Shown piece after piece: positions 56,068 to 64,000 of a stretch of DNA of 64,000 nucleotides. The DNA comes from Alphaproteobacteria bacterium 65-37 (lineage in GTDB: Bacteria; Pseudomonadota; Alphaproteobacteria; Reyranellales; Reyranellaceae), in assembly GCA_001897995.1 (NCBI GenBank), contig MKRV01000260.1, positions 93,332 to 157,331 of the forward strand, in the 5' to 3' direction. How positions within the stretch are numbered: position 1 is the first letter of the stretch; each line of letters opens with the position of its first letter. The position numbers and the translations under genes are program-made. The notes under the pieces are model-generated. The model had not been told where the DNA came from, searched no databases, and worked only from the letters and a program-made list of their open reading frames with translations.

Positions 56068-57729
56068 CTACCCACCAGCCCTAGAGGGATCCCCCACAGT
56101 CACCGCCGAAGACGCGGCACCCTTGCCCATGCTCAAGAAGTGTCGGACGACAGGCCGGTCGGGACCGATATGGAAGCGCAGCACCTCGCCCTGCAGGTCG
56201 GCGTCGGCGTGGGAGACGCGCCGGTGCTGGCGCAGATGCTCGGCCCACGATTCGACCATGAACCATTCGACGATCCGTTCCGGATCGGCCACGTCCTCGG
56301 TGACGCCCCATCCATAGGCGCCGTCACGCCGACGCTCCTCCGCCAGCCCATGCATTGCCTTCAGGAAGGCGTCGCGATTCTCACCGCCCACACGGTATTC
56401 GATCAGGATGACGACGGGACCACGGTCGTTCGCCACCGGCTCGGCCGTCAAGGGTTCGGGCCAGTGGTTCGAGGCGACGAGATCGGCCTCGCCGCTCGGC
56501 AGCTTGGTGCGATGCAGAACCAGGCTCAGCACGACGAGAGCCACCGCGCCGATCAGCAAGGTCATGGCGACGCCCGCTTCCTGCGCCACCAGCCCCCACA
56601 GCAGGCTGCCGCCCGCCATGGCACCGTTGAAGACCGTAAGATAGACGGCAAGCCCGCGGCCGCGAACCCAGTTGGGCAGGATCGCCTGGGCAGCGCCGTT
56701 CAAGGTCGTGAGCGCCACGATCCAGGCCATGCCCAGCGCCAGCAGCGCGGCGATCGCCGCTGCCTTGGGCGGCGCGAGCGACAGGATCACCATCACCACC
56801 GCGGAGACCAGCGAGGCCGCGAGTAGAAGACCATCGACGCTGAGATGCTGCCTCAGCCTCGGCAGAAGCAGCGCGCCCCCGATGGCTCCCGCGCCGACGG
56901 CGCCGAGCAGGATGCCGTAGAAGCCGGCGTCGCCCTTCAGCAGCTCGCGGGCGACCAGCGGCAGAAGCGCCCATACCGAACTCGATACCGCGAAGAAGAC
57001 CAGGGCGCGGTAGAGCACGATGTGCAGCGGCCGGCTGGCCCTGGCGTAGCGCAGGCCGGCACGAAAAGCGCCGAGGAAGTGCTCCGACAGCGCGTCGTCG
57101 CGGTCCGGCGGTCGTCGCCACCACAGAAGCGCGGCCACGACGAACACGTAGCTCAGGACGTCGGCAGAATAGGTGACGGCAGCGCCCAGGGACGCAAGCA
57201 ACAGGCCGCCGGCGGCAGGTCCGATGGAACGCGCGATGTTGATGCCGAGCGAATTCAGGGCGACGGCATTCTTGAGGTCCTGGCGCGGCACGAGTTCAGG
57301 CACGATCGATTGCCAGGTCGGCCCCATCAGGGCGGCACCGATGCCGCCGACGAACGTGAGGGCGATCAGTGAGCTCACCGTCAGCAGGCCGAGATGAGAC
57401 AGGATCATGAGGGTGATGCTCACCCCCGCCAGCAAGATCTGGATACCGATCAGGAACTTGCGCCGATCGAGGATATCCGACAGGACGCCCGCAGGAATGG
57501 CGAGCAGGAAGATCGGCAGAGTACCGGCAACCTGGATCATGGCGACGGCGGCCGGCGACGCCGAAAGATCGGTGACCAGCCACGAGCTTGCCACGTCGCG
57601 CATGAAGCTGCCGGTATTGCCCAGCACCGTCGCCACCCAGAGCACGGCGAAGACCGGCTGCCGGAGCGGCCCAAAACTGCCGGAGCCGGATGTATTGGGA
57701 ACAGGCGTCTTGGGATTTGTCTCCTGCAT
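56068..57729 (-). CDS. MFS transporter of the EntS/DUF894 type with C-terminal monooxygenase-like domain
   Basis: This is a 553-residue membrane protein. About 12 helices (residues 20-415) carry the MFS_3/enterobactin-exporter features GNTGSFMRDVASSWLVTDLS, AIPAGVLSDILDRRKFLI (the loop 2-3 motif) and GPTWQSIVPELVPR. A soluble C-terminal domain of about 110 residues (VILIEYRVGGENRDAFLKAM, then VEWFMVESWAEHLRQH) resembles antibiotic-biosynthesis-monooxygenase-like ferredoxin folds, as in other DUF894 proteins. The exported compound is unknown. The ATG at 57729 is chosen; an in-frame ATG at 57741 would overlap the porin stop. It is the last gene of the 57-63 kb run. Confidence 0.86.
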   Translation of the reverse strand: MQETNPKTPVPNTSGSGSFGPLRQPVFAVLWVATVLGNTGSFMRDVASSWLVTDLSASPAAVAMIQVAGTLPIFLLAIPAGVLSDILDRRKFLIGIQILLAGVSITLMILSHLGLLTVSSLIALTFVGGIGAALMGPTWQSIVPELVPRQDLKNAVALNSLGINIARSIGPAAGGLLLASLGAAVTYSADVLSYVFVVAALLWWRRPPDRDDALSEHFLGAFRAGLRYARASRPLHIVLYRALVFFAVSSSVWALLPLVARELLKGDAGFYGILLGAVGAGAIGGALLLPRLRQHLSVDGLLLAASLVSAVVMVILSLAPPKAAAIAALLALGMAWIVALTTLNGAAQAILPNWVRGRGLAVYLTVFNGAMAGGSLLWGLVAQEAGVAMTLLIGAVALVVLSLVLHRTKLPSGEADLVASNHWPEPLTAEPVANDRGPVVILIEYRVGGENRDAFLKAMHGLAEERRRDGAYGWGVTEDVADPERIVEWFMVESWAEHLRQHRRVSHADADLQGEVLRFHIGPDRPVVRHFLSMGKGAASSAVTVGDPSRAGG

Positions 57730-57734
57730 GCTCA

Positions 57735-59171
57735 CTACCATCCAAAGGCGAGCTGAACGCCGATGTAACTGCCATCGCGTCCGCCGGCGCGACGGATCAC
57801 GTCGCCGACCACGAAGTAGACGGCCTCGACGGCAAAATTCAGATAGGGCGTCACGGTCCAGTCGAAGCGCAACTGGCCATAACTGCCAGTGTAGCTGCCC
57901 GGCTGGCCGGCCGTGCCCGGCACCGGGACATTGGGTTGAGCGTATACGGCATCGGCCGTCGTCTGGCGCCATTGCGCCGCCGCCGCCAGCATCAGCCGGG
58001 TCGACTTGGTGGGGCGCACGGTCAGCGACGGCTTGATGTGGATCAGATTGCTGTAGCTCGTGAATCCTCCCAAGGTGAAATAGTAGCCGTTGGGAAACAG
58101 CGGGTTGAAGGTGCCGAACACGCTGCCGTTGCGGTCGTTGGTGCCCGAGCCGATGTCGAACTGCAGGCCGAGCCGCGGAGTCATGCTCACGTCGGCGAAG
58201 GTGTAGCCGGCGATCGCTCCCATCGCCCAGGCGAAGATGGTCTTGTTGCCGACCGAGCCGGCCTGCACCATCGCCTCGACATCCCAGTCGAAGCCGTTCT
58301 CAGCACCGGCGAAGTGGATGTCGGCAACATCGCGCCGCTCCACGCCGCTGGCGTTGAGATACTGGGCATTGTCCTGGGCGTACCGCGCGTAATAGGCGGA
58401 AAGCCCGGTCGTCTTTGAAAGTTTGCGTTCCAGCCGGACGACGCTGAAGGTGAATTGGCCGGTGCTGTAGTCGTCGAACGGGCGGATGTTACGCACCTGG
58501 ACGGGCTGGCTGTAGAAGGCAATGAACCGCCAGGGCTCGAGCTCGTAGTCGGCCCACACCGCGTCGAAGGACTGGCGGACGTTGGGGCCGTCGCGCACCG
58601 AGACGAAGCGCTGGAGATCGAAGGCGAATTGCTGCCGGCCGAGGCGCACTTTCATGATGCCCTTGCCGACCGGCTCGACCAGCGCGACGAAAGCCTGCTC
58701 CAGATCGAGGCTGTTGACGTCGACCGGGGTCGGCTTCTCCTTCCAGGGCGCGAAGTCGCTCTGGAGCTGTGCGAACACCTGGATCTGGCCTGCGATCCGG
58801 AGATCGACATGCAGCTCGGTGCGGCTGAGCAGATAGTTGGCGTTCTGGTTGCCTCCAGTGCCGAAATTCACCGCATTGTTGGACTCGAAACGCTCGCGCA
58901 CCGTGGCGCCAAATGAAAGGTAGGTCTTGGGATCGCTCGACGACAGCGGGATGTATTTCAATGCATCCAGCGGCTGGCGCGACACGCGCGGATCGGCCAG
59001 CACCGACCAGTCCTCCTGCCAGCGATTGAAGAGGATGGACGGGCGCGCGGGCACGTCGGCTGACGACGGCGCGCTCTGCTGCGCGACCGCCGCGGGTGTC
59101 ACGAACGACACCAAGAGGGGCGTCACGAGCAGTACGGCTGCCGCGACGAAAGCGGAGAAGAGACGGCGCAT
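57735..59171 (-). CDS. Alginate-export-type outer membrane porin
   Basis: This is a 478-residue outer membrane beta-barrel with an N-terminal signal peptide (about 1-30, ending AVAQQ). FNRWQEDWSVLADP, YLSFGATVRERFESNN, LGRQQFAFDLQRFVSVRDGPNVRQSFD and repeated amphipathic strands ending in an aromatic residue (final Trp) match the alginate_export (AlgE-like) family, many members of which are porins for other solutes. The ATG at 59171 starts the signal peptide; upstream codons are not conserved. Its place between an exporter and hydrolytic genes suggests passage of the compound they handle. Confidence 0.86.
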   Translation of the reverse strand: MRRLFSAFVAAAVLLVTPLLVSFVTPAAVAQQSAPSSADVPARPSILFNRWQEDWSVLADPRVSRQPLDALKYIPLSSSDPKTYLSFGATVRERFESNNAVNFGTGGNQNANYLLSRTELHVDLRIAGQIQVFAQLQSDFAPWKEKPTPVDVNSLDLEQAFVALVEPVGKGIMKVRLGRQQFAFDLQRFVSVRDGPNVRQSFDAVWADYELEPWRFIAFYSQPVQVRNIRPFDDYSTGQFTFSVVRLERKLSKTTGLSAYYARYAQDNAQYLNASGVERRDVADIHFAGAENGFDWDVEAMVQAGSVGNKTIFAWAMGAIAGYTFADVSMTPRLGLQFDIGSGTNDRNGSVFGTFNPLFPNGYYFTLGGFTSYSNLIHIKPSLTVRPTKSTRLMLAAAAQWRQTTADAVYAQPNVPVPGTAGQPGSYTGSYGQLRFDWTVTPYLNFAVEAVYFVVGDVIRRAGGRDGSYIGVQLAFGW

Positions 59172-59181
59172 GCCCGACCCG

Positions 59182-60081
59182 TCAGGGGCTGATCGGTGCG
59201 TGGATCTCCGCGACATAGCCGCCGGGAAATTCGACCATCGCGGCCTGGCGGCTGCCGCCCCGATAGGGCTCGACCAGCACCTTGGCACCGGCGGCCTTTG
59301 CCTTGACGAGCGTCGCAGCGAGATCCGCGACTTCGTATCCCGTCAGCTCGCGCCCGTAGGGATAGGGCAGATGGCCGTCCGTGACGAGCACGGCGACCTT
59401 GCCGAAGCCGGACTCGAGCTGCACGTGGCGATAGGTGCTGCCCGGCCGGCCGATCTCGATACCGGGTGCGTTCGCCACGTCCGAGACGATCTTGCCCTGC
59501 GCGAAGGCGACGAAACTGCGTACGAAGGCGTCGGCGCGGTCCGGCGAGACGTAGACGCGGTTTTCCGGCACCGTGCGCAGCGGCGCGTAGTTCGCTTTCG
59601 CCGTATGCCAATAGAGCTGCATGTTGACGCCGCCTGGCCATTGCACGACCGCGTCGCGCCCGATCGGATCGTTGAACGGCGCGACCACGACATCGGCGCC
59701 GTGCGCACGGGCCGCCGCGACCGCGGCGTCCATGTCCGTCACCAGATAGCCCGTCCGCTCCGCGCCGAAGGGATAGGGAATGGGCGTCTTGAAACCGAAG
59801 ACGGAGATCGTGCCGACCGGTGTGAACACGAGCTGCGACATCGTCTGGCTCGGCGTCGGCGTCACCTGAAACACACCCTGCGGTGAGGTCTTGCCGTCGA
59901 AGGTGGCGGCGAAGCTCGCCACGAACCGATCGAACATCTCGGGCGCGACATAGACGTGGGTGGTGTCGTATTGCGGCCCGACCGCGACCGGTGCCGTCGC
60001 CGGACCACCCTGCGCCTGGGCCATGCCGAGGGTGCTGCCGACGAGAACGGCTGCGAAGAACAAGGCTTTGATCGTACGCAT
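59182..60081 (-). CDS. Secreted glyoxalase/VOC-superfamily-like protein
   Basis: This is a 299-residue exported protein (signal peptide about 1-23, ending AQAQ). The mature part shows two repeated halves, each with a strand-helix pattern and a closing aromatic/Gly block: VVQWPGGVNMQLYWH and AAMVEFPGGYVAEIHAP. TGYLVTDMDAAVAAARAHGADVVVAP and TGYEVADLAATLVKAKAAGAKVLVEP are clear internal repeats. This is the architecture of vicinal oxygen chelate proteins, and a periplasmic location is uncommon for them. Metal ligands are not certain. The gene is 31 bases after doxX and ten before the porin gene. Confidence 0.8.
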   Translation of the reverse strand: MRTIKALFFAAVLVGSTLGMAQAQGGPATAPVAVGPQYDTTHVYVAPEMFDRFVASFAATFDGKTSPQGVFQVTPTPSQTMSQLVFTPVGTISVFGFKTPIPYPFGAERTGYLVTDMDAAVAAARAHGADVVVAPFNDPIGRDAVVQWPGGVNMQLYWHTAKANYAPLRTVPENRVYVSPDRADAFVRSFVAFAQGKIVSDVANAPGIEIGRPGSTYRHVQLESGFGKVAVLVTDGHLPYPYGRELTGYEVADLAATLVKAKAAGAKVLVEPYRGGSRQAAMVEFPGGYVAEIHAPISP

Positions 60082-60112
60082 GGAGAAGCTCCTCGACTGG
60101 GGGTACTCGAGA

Positions 60113-60565
60113 TCAGGTCGCGTCACGGCTTGCGCGTCGGTCCGCGATCATGGCGGCCATGGCGAGGCCCGCGATCAGGCCGAGATGTTCGAAAAAGCTG
60201 TTGGTCGCCATGAAGCGCTCGTGGCCCTGCAGGGCCCAGAAGTTGTTCGCGACCAGGGTCGCGACAGCCGTGAGAGCGCCGAGCATTCCCGCCGCCAGCC
60301 AGACGAAGCGCCCCAGGATCAACAGCAGCGCCCCCGCGATCTCCACGATGATGACCACCACCGCCCACAGCGCCGCGGGCTGGAGGCCGAAATGCGCCTG
60401 CTCGGCGACGGCGCCCGGAAAGTCGAACAGCTTCACGACGCCGCCCAGCAGGTAGGCCGATGCCAGCGCCAGCCGCGCGAGGAACCAGGTCGGCGGCCAG
60501 GACAGGATCACCGAAATCCAATTCGGCGTCGCCGTACCGAACGTGGTCGGTTTCTCCGCTGCCAT
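60113..60565 (-). CDS. DoxX family membrane protein
   Basis: This is a 150-residue integral membrane protein with four helices of the DoxX/DUF4267 kind. LARLALASAYLLGGVVKLFDFPGAVAEQ, AALWAVVVIIVEIAGALLLILGRFVWLAA and the C-terminal NSFFEHLGLIAGLAMAAMI are typical. Such proteins are often linked to redox or thiol stress, but the function is not established. I start at the ATG at 60565; a GTG at 60577 is also in frame. It lies 16 bases after the amidohydrolase stop. Confidence 0.85.
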   Translation of the reverse strand: MAAEKPTTFGTATPNWISVILSWPPTWFLARLALASAYLLGGVVKLFDFPGAVAEQAHFGLQPAALWAVVVIIVEIAGALLLILGRFVWLAAGMLGALTAVATLVANNFWALQGHERFMATNSFFEHLGLIAGLAMAAMIADRRASRDAT

Positions 60566-60581
60566 CTTCTTCGTCACCGCG

Positions 60582-62534
60582 TCACACCGCCCAGCAGCTG
60601 CAGCCCAGGGTGCCCCAGAAGCCGCGACGGTCGGAGGTCGGGACGCTCCCGGCCCAGGCCGAGGCGTGATCGTGTCCGTGCACACCGCAATTGGTGCCGC
60701 AGCCGCACGCCGCCGCCAGCCGCGGCGCCTTGCCGTCGTCCAGGCTGGCCCGCTTCTGGTAGTAGCCACCGAACTGCCGTACCGGTGACCAGTCCGGTGC
60801 CGCCGGCGGCAAAGCCGGCGCGAGCGGCGCGTAGTCTCCCGATCCATGAACCACCTTGCCGCCCAGCAGGGTCAACACGGCGGACAGATGAGCGATCTCG
60901 TCCTCCGGTACCGTCATGTAGTCCCCAGAGAGAACCGCGAGATCGGCGAGTTGGCCAACGGCAATGCGCCCCTTCTTGCCCTGCTCGGTCGAGAACCAGG
61001 TGTTGGCTTCGGTCCAGAGGCGCAGCGCCGTCTCGCGGTCGAGGCGGTTGGCCGGCGGATAGAGCCGTGTGTTGCCGACCGTCTTGCCGGTCACCAGCCA
61101 GGACAACGAAACCCAGGGATTGTAGCTCGCCACGCGCGTGGCATCGGTTCCGGCGCCGACCGGCAGACCCGCCGCCAGCATCTTGGCGATCGGCGGCGTC
61201 ATCTCGGCCGCCTTGGCGCCGTAGCGCTCGACGAAGTATTCGCCCTGATAGGCCATGCGATGCTGGATGGCGATGCCGCCGCCCAGGGCGGCGATGCGAT
61301 CGATGTTGCGGTCGCTGATCGTTTCGGCGTGATCGAAGAACCAGTGCAAGCCCTTCAGCGGGATTTCGCGGTCGACCTTCTCGAAGACGTCGAGGGCGCG
61401 CGAGATCGTCTCGTTGTAGGTCGCATGCAATCGCCACGGCCAGCGGTTGGTCGCCAGGATGCGCACGACCTGCTCCAGCTCGCCTTCCATCTGCGGCGGC
61501 ATCTCCGGGCGTTCGACCCGAAAATCCTCGAAGTCCGCCGCCGAGAACACCAGCATCTCGCCGGCGCCGTTGACGCGGTAGGTATCGTCGCCCTGTCCCG
61601 GCTTGACCATACCGGCCCAGCGCGTGAAATCCGCCGCCTCGCCGCCGGCCTTCTGGGTGAAAAGGTTGTAGGCGATGCGCAGCGTGAGCTGCCCGTCGGC
61701 GTGCAGCTTCTCGATGACCTCGTAATCTTCCGGATAGTTCTGGTAGCCGCCGCCGGCGTCGATGGCGCCGGTGATGCCGAGCCTGTTGAGCTCGCGCATG
61801 AAGTGGCGCGTCGAGTTGAGCTGCACGTCGGGCGGCAGCTTCGGTCCCCGGGCAAGCGTGCCGTACAGGATCGCCGCATTGGGCTTGGCCAGCATCAGGC
61901 CGGTGGGGTTGCCCTGCGCATCGCGCATGATCTCGCCGCCCGGCGGGTTGGGCGTGTCCTTGGTGTAGCCGACAGCGCGCAGGGCGGCGCGGTTGAGCAA
62001 GGCCCGGTCGTAGAGATGCAGGATGAAGACCGGCGTCTCGGGCGCGACGGCATTGATCTCGTCCAGGGTCGGCAGACGCTTCTCGACGAACTGGTGCTCG
62101 GTGAAGCCACCGACGACACGGACCCACTGTGGCGGCGGCGTGTTCTCCGCCTGTCGCTTCAGCATCGCCATCGCATCGGCCAGCGTCGGCACGCCGTCCC
62201 AGCGCAGCTCCATATTGTAGTTCAGGCCACCGCGAATGATGTGCAGATGGCTGTCGATGAGACCGGGGATGGCGCGGCGGCCACCGAGGTCGAGGAGCTG
62301 CGTTGCCGGTCCGCGGCTCGCCATGATCGCCGCTGCCGGGCCGACCGCGCTGAACCGACCGCCCGTGATGGCCACCGCCTCTGGCGACGGCATGGCCGGA
62401 TCGAGCGTGGTGAACTTGCCGTTGATCAGGATCAAGTCAGGGGACACGGCTTGCCCTTTCGAGCTCGTTGCGAATCCGGCGGCCCCAAGGGCCGCCGCCG
62501 ATGCGAGGAAATGACGGCGAAGCGGATCGGTCAT
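60582..62534 (-). CDS. YtcJ-type amidohydrolase with Tat signal and metal-binding-like C-terminal tail
   Basis: This is a 650-residue metal-dependent hydrolase of amidohydrolase family 3. The leader RRHFLASAAALGAAGFA (6-22) is Tat-like. GLIDSHLHIIRGG contains the HxH ligands His96 and His98, and the C-terminal half has HRMAYQGEYF and GAGTDATRV with the active-site aspartate. The last about 45 residues are unusual: Cys610, Cys612, Cys616, then His619, His621, His623, then Cys645-x-Cys647, a cluster outside the catalytic fold that could bind metal. The substrate is unknown. It starts nine bases after xapX. Confidence 0.88.
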   Translation of the reverse strand: MTDPLRRHFLASAAALGAAGFATSSKGQAVSPDLILINGKFTTLDPAMPSPEAVAITGGRFSAVGPAAAIMASRGPATQLLDLGGRRAIPGLIDSHLHIIRGGLNYNMELRWDGVPTLADAMAMLKRQAENTPPPQWVRVVGGFTEHQFVEKRLPTLDEINAVAPETPVFILHLYDRALLNRAALRAVGYTKDTPNPPGGEIMRDAQGNPTGLMLAKPNAAILYGTLARGPKLPPDVQLNSTRHFMRELNRLGITGAIDAGGGYQNYPEDYEVIEKLHADGQLTLRIAYNLFTQKAGGEAADFTRWAGMVKPGQGDDTYRVNGAGEMLVFSAADFEDFRVERPEMPPQMEGELEQVVRILATNRWPWRLHATYNETISRALDVFEKVDREIPLKGLHWFFDHAETISDRNIDRIAALGGGIAIQHRMAYQGEYFVERYGAKAAEMTPPIAKMLAAGLPVGAGTDATRVASYNPWVSLSWLVTGKTVGNTRLYPPANRLDRETALRLWTEANTWFSTEQGKKGRIAVGQLADLAVLSGDYMTVPEDEIAHLSAVLTLLGGKVVHGSGDYAPLAPALPPAAPDWSPVRQFGGYYQKRASLDDGKAPRLAAACGCGTNCGVHGHDHASAWAGSVPTSDRRGFWGTLGCSCWAV

Positions 62535-62543
62535 GGCTGCTGC

Positions 62544-62828
62544 TCAAACCTTGTCGCGAGGGGTCGGCGCCTCCGTCGGTGGTGCCGCGGCGCTCCGCCC
62601 CGGCAATTCACCCAGTACGTGAGGGCCGCAGTCGCTCTTGAGCCAGGCCGAGCTAACGGCCTGGCCGGAGAAGAGACGCTTGGCGATCGGCACGACCTGC
62701 TCGCCGATGAGGATGCCCAGCAGGCCGATCAGCGCGATCACCGGCGGTGCCGGCGAGCGCACGCTGATCAAGCTGTAGACGATGCCAACAAGAAGGCCGG
62801 CCCCCAGCGAGAGCAGGTACGGCTTCAC
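62544..62828 (-). CDS. XapX/DUF1427 domain small membrane protein
   Basis: This is a 94-residue protein with two membrane helices (about 3-22 and 28-47), the second containing RSPAPPVIALIGLLGILIGEQ, the XapX domain signature (S-P-x-PP-x-x-A-L-x-GLLG). The cytosolic or periplasmic tail contains SAWLKSDCGPHVLG. The function is unknown; XapX genes often accompany hydrolase and isochorismatase-like genes. The start is a GTG at 62828 that overlaps the upstream stop by four bases, so it is coupled to the isochorismatase-like gene. Confidence 0.83.
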   Translation of the reverse strand: MKPYLLSLGAGLLVGIVYSLISVRSPAPPVIALIGLLGILIGEQVVPIAKRLFSGQAVSSAWLKSDCGPHVLGELPGRSAAAPPTEAPTPRDKV

Positions 62829-63529
62829 GCATGCACCTTGGTCTCGGGCGGCACCCACTCCGGCAGCTTGGTGGCCGGCGCGCCGTGCACCATCGTGTAG
62901 GCATATTCCACGCCGACGCCGTAGGCGCCGCAGTGGGTCTTCACGATGTCCATCACCGCGTCGTAGGTTTCCTTCTGTGCCCAGTCACGCTGCCATTCCA
63001 GCATCGTCGACAAGGCCGTCACCGGCTTGGCACCGGCCTGGATCACGCGCTTCATTGCATTGTCGTGGCTGAGCTGGCTGACGTCGCCGCAGCAATCCTC
63101 GACCACGTAGATCTCGAAGCCGTCGTGAATTGCCTGGACAGTCGGCAGGGCCACGCAGGTCTCGGTCCACAGGCCGGTCAGCACGATCTTCTTGCGTCCC
63201 GTCGCCTTGACCGCGGCGACGAAGTTCTCGTCGTCCCAGGAATTCATGGAGGTGCGCTCGATCGGCTTGTGATCGGGGAAGACCGACAGGACCTGCGGCC
63301 AGGTATTGCCGCTGAAGCTCTTGGTCTCGACCGTCGAGATGATGGTCGGCACGCCGAACAGCTTGGCGGCCTTGGCGAGCATGACGTTGTTGTTGATCAC
63401 GGTCTGGCGATCGAAATTGCTCACGCCGAACAGCATCTGCCCTTGCAGATCGATCATCGCCACCATGCAATTGTCGGGGGTCAGCAGACCCTTTTCGCTG
63501 CGCTTGGCGAGTTTGCGGGGTGTCGACAT
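62825..63529 (-). CDS. Isochorismatase-like cysteine hydrolase
   Basis: This is a 234-residue cytosolic hydrolase of the YcaC-like group of the isochorismatase superfamily. Asp27 (AMIDLQGQMLFG), the ERTSMNSWDD segment and Cys125 (TGLWTETCVALPT) form the expected active site, and FEIYVVEDCCGDVS is a family block. Substrates of the group range from amides to isochorismate, so no reaction is assigned. The ATG at 63529 precedes PRKLAKRSEKGLLTPDNCMV; the open frame upstream is not conserved. It is the first gene of the run that ends with the MFS exporter. Confidence 0.88.
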   Translation of the reverse strand: MSTPRKLAKRSEKGLLTPDNCMVAMIDLQGQMLFGVSNFDRQTVINNNVMLAKAAKLFGVPTIISTVETKSFSGNTWPQVLSVFPDHKPIERTSMNSWDDENFVAAVKATGRKKIVLTGLWTETCVALPTVQAIHDGFEIYVVEDCCGDVSQLSHDNAMKRVIQAGAKPVTALSTMLEWQRDWAQKETYDAVMDIVKTHCGAYGVGVEYAYTMVHGAPATKLPEWVPPETKVHA

Positions 63530-63636
63530 GCAATTTCTCCCTGGATCGAAGAGGTTCGAATCCAGGGCAAGATCGCACCTTCGCCGCCCGATCTCTTCAA
63601 GGCGGCCACGCGATTCATTCAAATTGCACGATCACC

Positions 63637-64000
63637 TCAAAGCGAGGGCGAGAGCAGCGCCCGGGCGGCCAGAAGGTCGGCTGTCTCGAACCCCTCGGAG
63701 AAGCGACCATAGACATCGGCGAGACTCCGCAGGGCCTCGTTGCGCGGTCCCTCTTCGAGGTCGAGCTGCGCCAGGCTGGTGGCGGCACGCAGTTCGGTCG
63801 ACAGCGAGCCCTGCCGATGCGCGATGTCGCGCGCTTTGCTGAAAGCAGCCGCCGCCATCTCGAGGGCGCCGGGACCGCCGCGACGTCGCACGATCTCGCC
63901 GCGGATGCGCGTGAACTCGGGCAGGCTGAACAACTGCCCCTTGGCCTCGGCGGTCTCCAATCCCTTGTCGATCACGCCGAGCGCCTCGTCGAAAGCGCCA
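63637..64000 (-). CDS. C-terminal part of a TPR-containing ATPase/regulator, 5' end outside window
   Basis: The visible about 120 residues are all-helical TPR-type repeats: GAFDEALGVIDKGLETAEAKG, LPEFTRIRGEIVRRRGG, AFSKARDIAHRQGSLSTELRAATSLAQLDLEEG, ending GFETADLLAARALLSPSL. The pattern, with LRGEIL-like and RQGS-x-x-ELRAA-x-SLA blocks, is that of the C-terminus of large predicted ATPases with winged-helix or adenylate-cyclase domains (AfsR/COG3899-like). The frame stays open to the window edge, so the N-terminal domains cannot be seen. Confidence 0.75.
   Translation of the reverse strand, partial: GAFDEALGVIDKGLETAEAKGQLFSLPEFTRIRGEIVRRRGGPGALEMAAAAFSKARDIAHRQGSLSTELRAATSLAQLDLEEGPRNEALRSLADVYGRFSEGFETADLLAARALLSPSL

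Noticed and set aside
60846..62900. Open frame of 684 codons opposite the amidohydrolase and XapX genes
   Set aside because: Composition of a reverse-complement shadow; the minus-strand genes are clearly real.

Overview
The window is a gene-dense, high-GC stretch of an alphaproteobacterial chromosome. Three gene orders that are typical of the class show this: the split F1 ATP synthase cluster atpHAGDC behind priA, the TCA run mdh-sucCDAB-lpd, and a CcrM-type methyltransferase with GANTC sites in its promoter. The mix of housekeeping blocks with Bug-type uptake and YtcJ-type hydrolases suits a soil or freshwater Rhodospirillales/Reyranella-like organism, but the genus is a guess. I saw no rRNA, tRNA, CRISPR array, prophage or insertion sequence.

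Layout. 1-8.1 kb: proA (5' cut off), a fused nadD-rsfS gene, rlmH, a secreted unknown, gpmI, ctpA, a divergent polysaccharide deacetylase and rppH, all on the plus strand. 8.4-16.6 kb (minus): a ferritin-like protein, atpCDGAH and priA. 16.7-19.8 kb (plus): a transaldolase-like aldolase, DUF484, xerC and an Asp/Glu-type racemase. 19.8-23.4 kb (minus): acetyltransferase, APC permease, reductase, hydrolase and an NsrR-type Rrf2 regulator. 23.5-25.0 kb (plus): group III truncated hemoglobin, alternative oxidase and a DUF1971 protein. 25.0-26.7 kb (minus): CPA2 antiporter with a cyclic-nucleotide-binding tail. 27.0-28.7 kb (plus): secreted repeat protein, ECF sigma factor and anti-sigma factor. 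29.0-38.4 kb (minus): mdh, sucCDAB, lpd and a small membrane protein. 38.5-45.0 kb: two hydrolases, zapE, fmt-truA, a membrane protein and dapE. 45.1-51.7 kb: smc, a DsbA, a DUF721-DsbA fusion and mutY. 51.8-54.9 kb: a tartrate/malate-type dehydrogenase with a Bug binding protein and a divergent LysR. 54.9-63.5 kb (minus): ccrM behind a seven-gene run of isochorismatase-like hydrolase, XapX, amidohydrolase, DoxX, glyoxalase-like protein, alginate-export-type porin and MFS exporter. The window ends inside a TPR protein.

The most coherent candidate system is at 22.1-25.0 kb. An NsrR-like regulator faces a hemoglobin/alternative oxidase/DUF1971 operon across two tandem sites that fit the NsrR consensus. 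This predicts a nitric-oxide-responsive respiratory module: the globin handles NO and the oxidase keeps electrons flowing when heme-copper oxidases are poisoned.

Other notable points are two in-frame fusions of neighbouring housekeeping genes (nadD-rsfS and DUF721-dsbA), a four-hairpin spacer between mdh and sucC, a hairpin that buries the ribosome binding site of the ECF sigma gene, GANTC sites clustered at ccrM, and two copies of a palindromic dispersed repeat, each between convergent genes.
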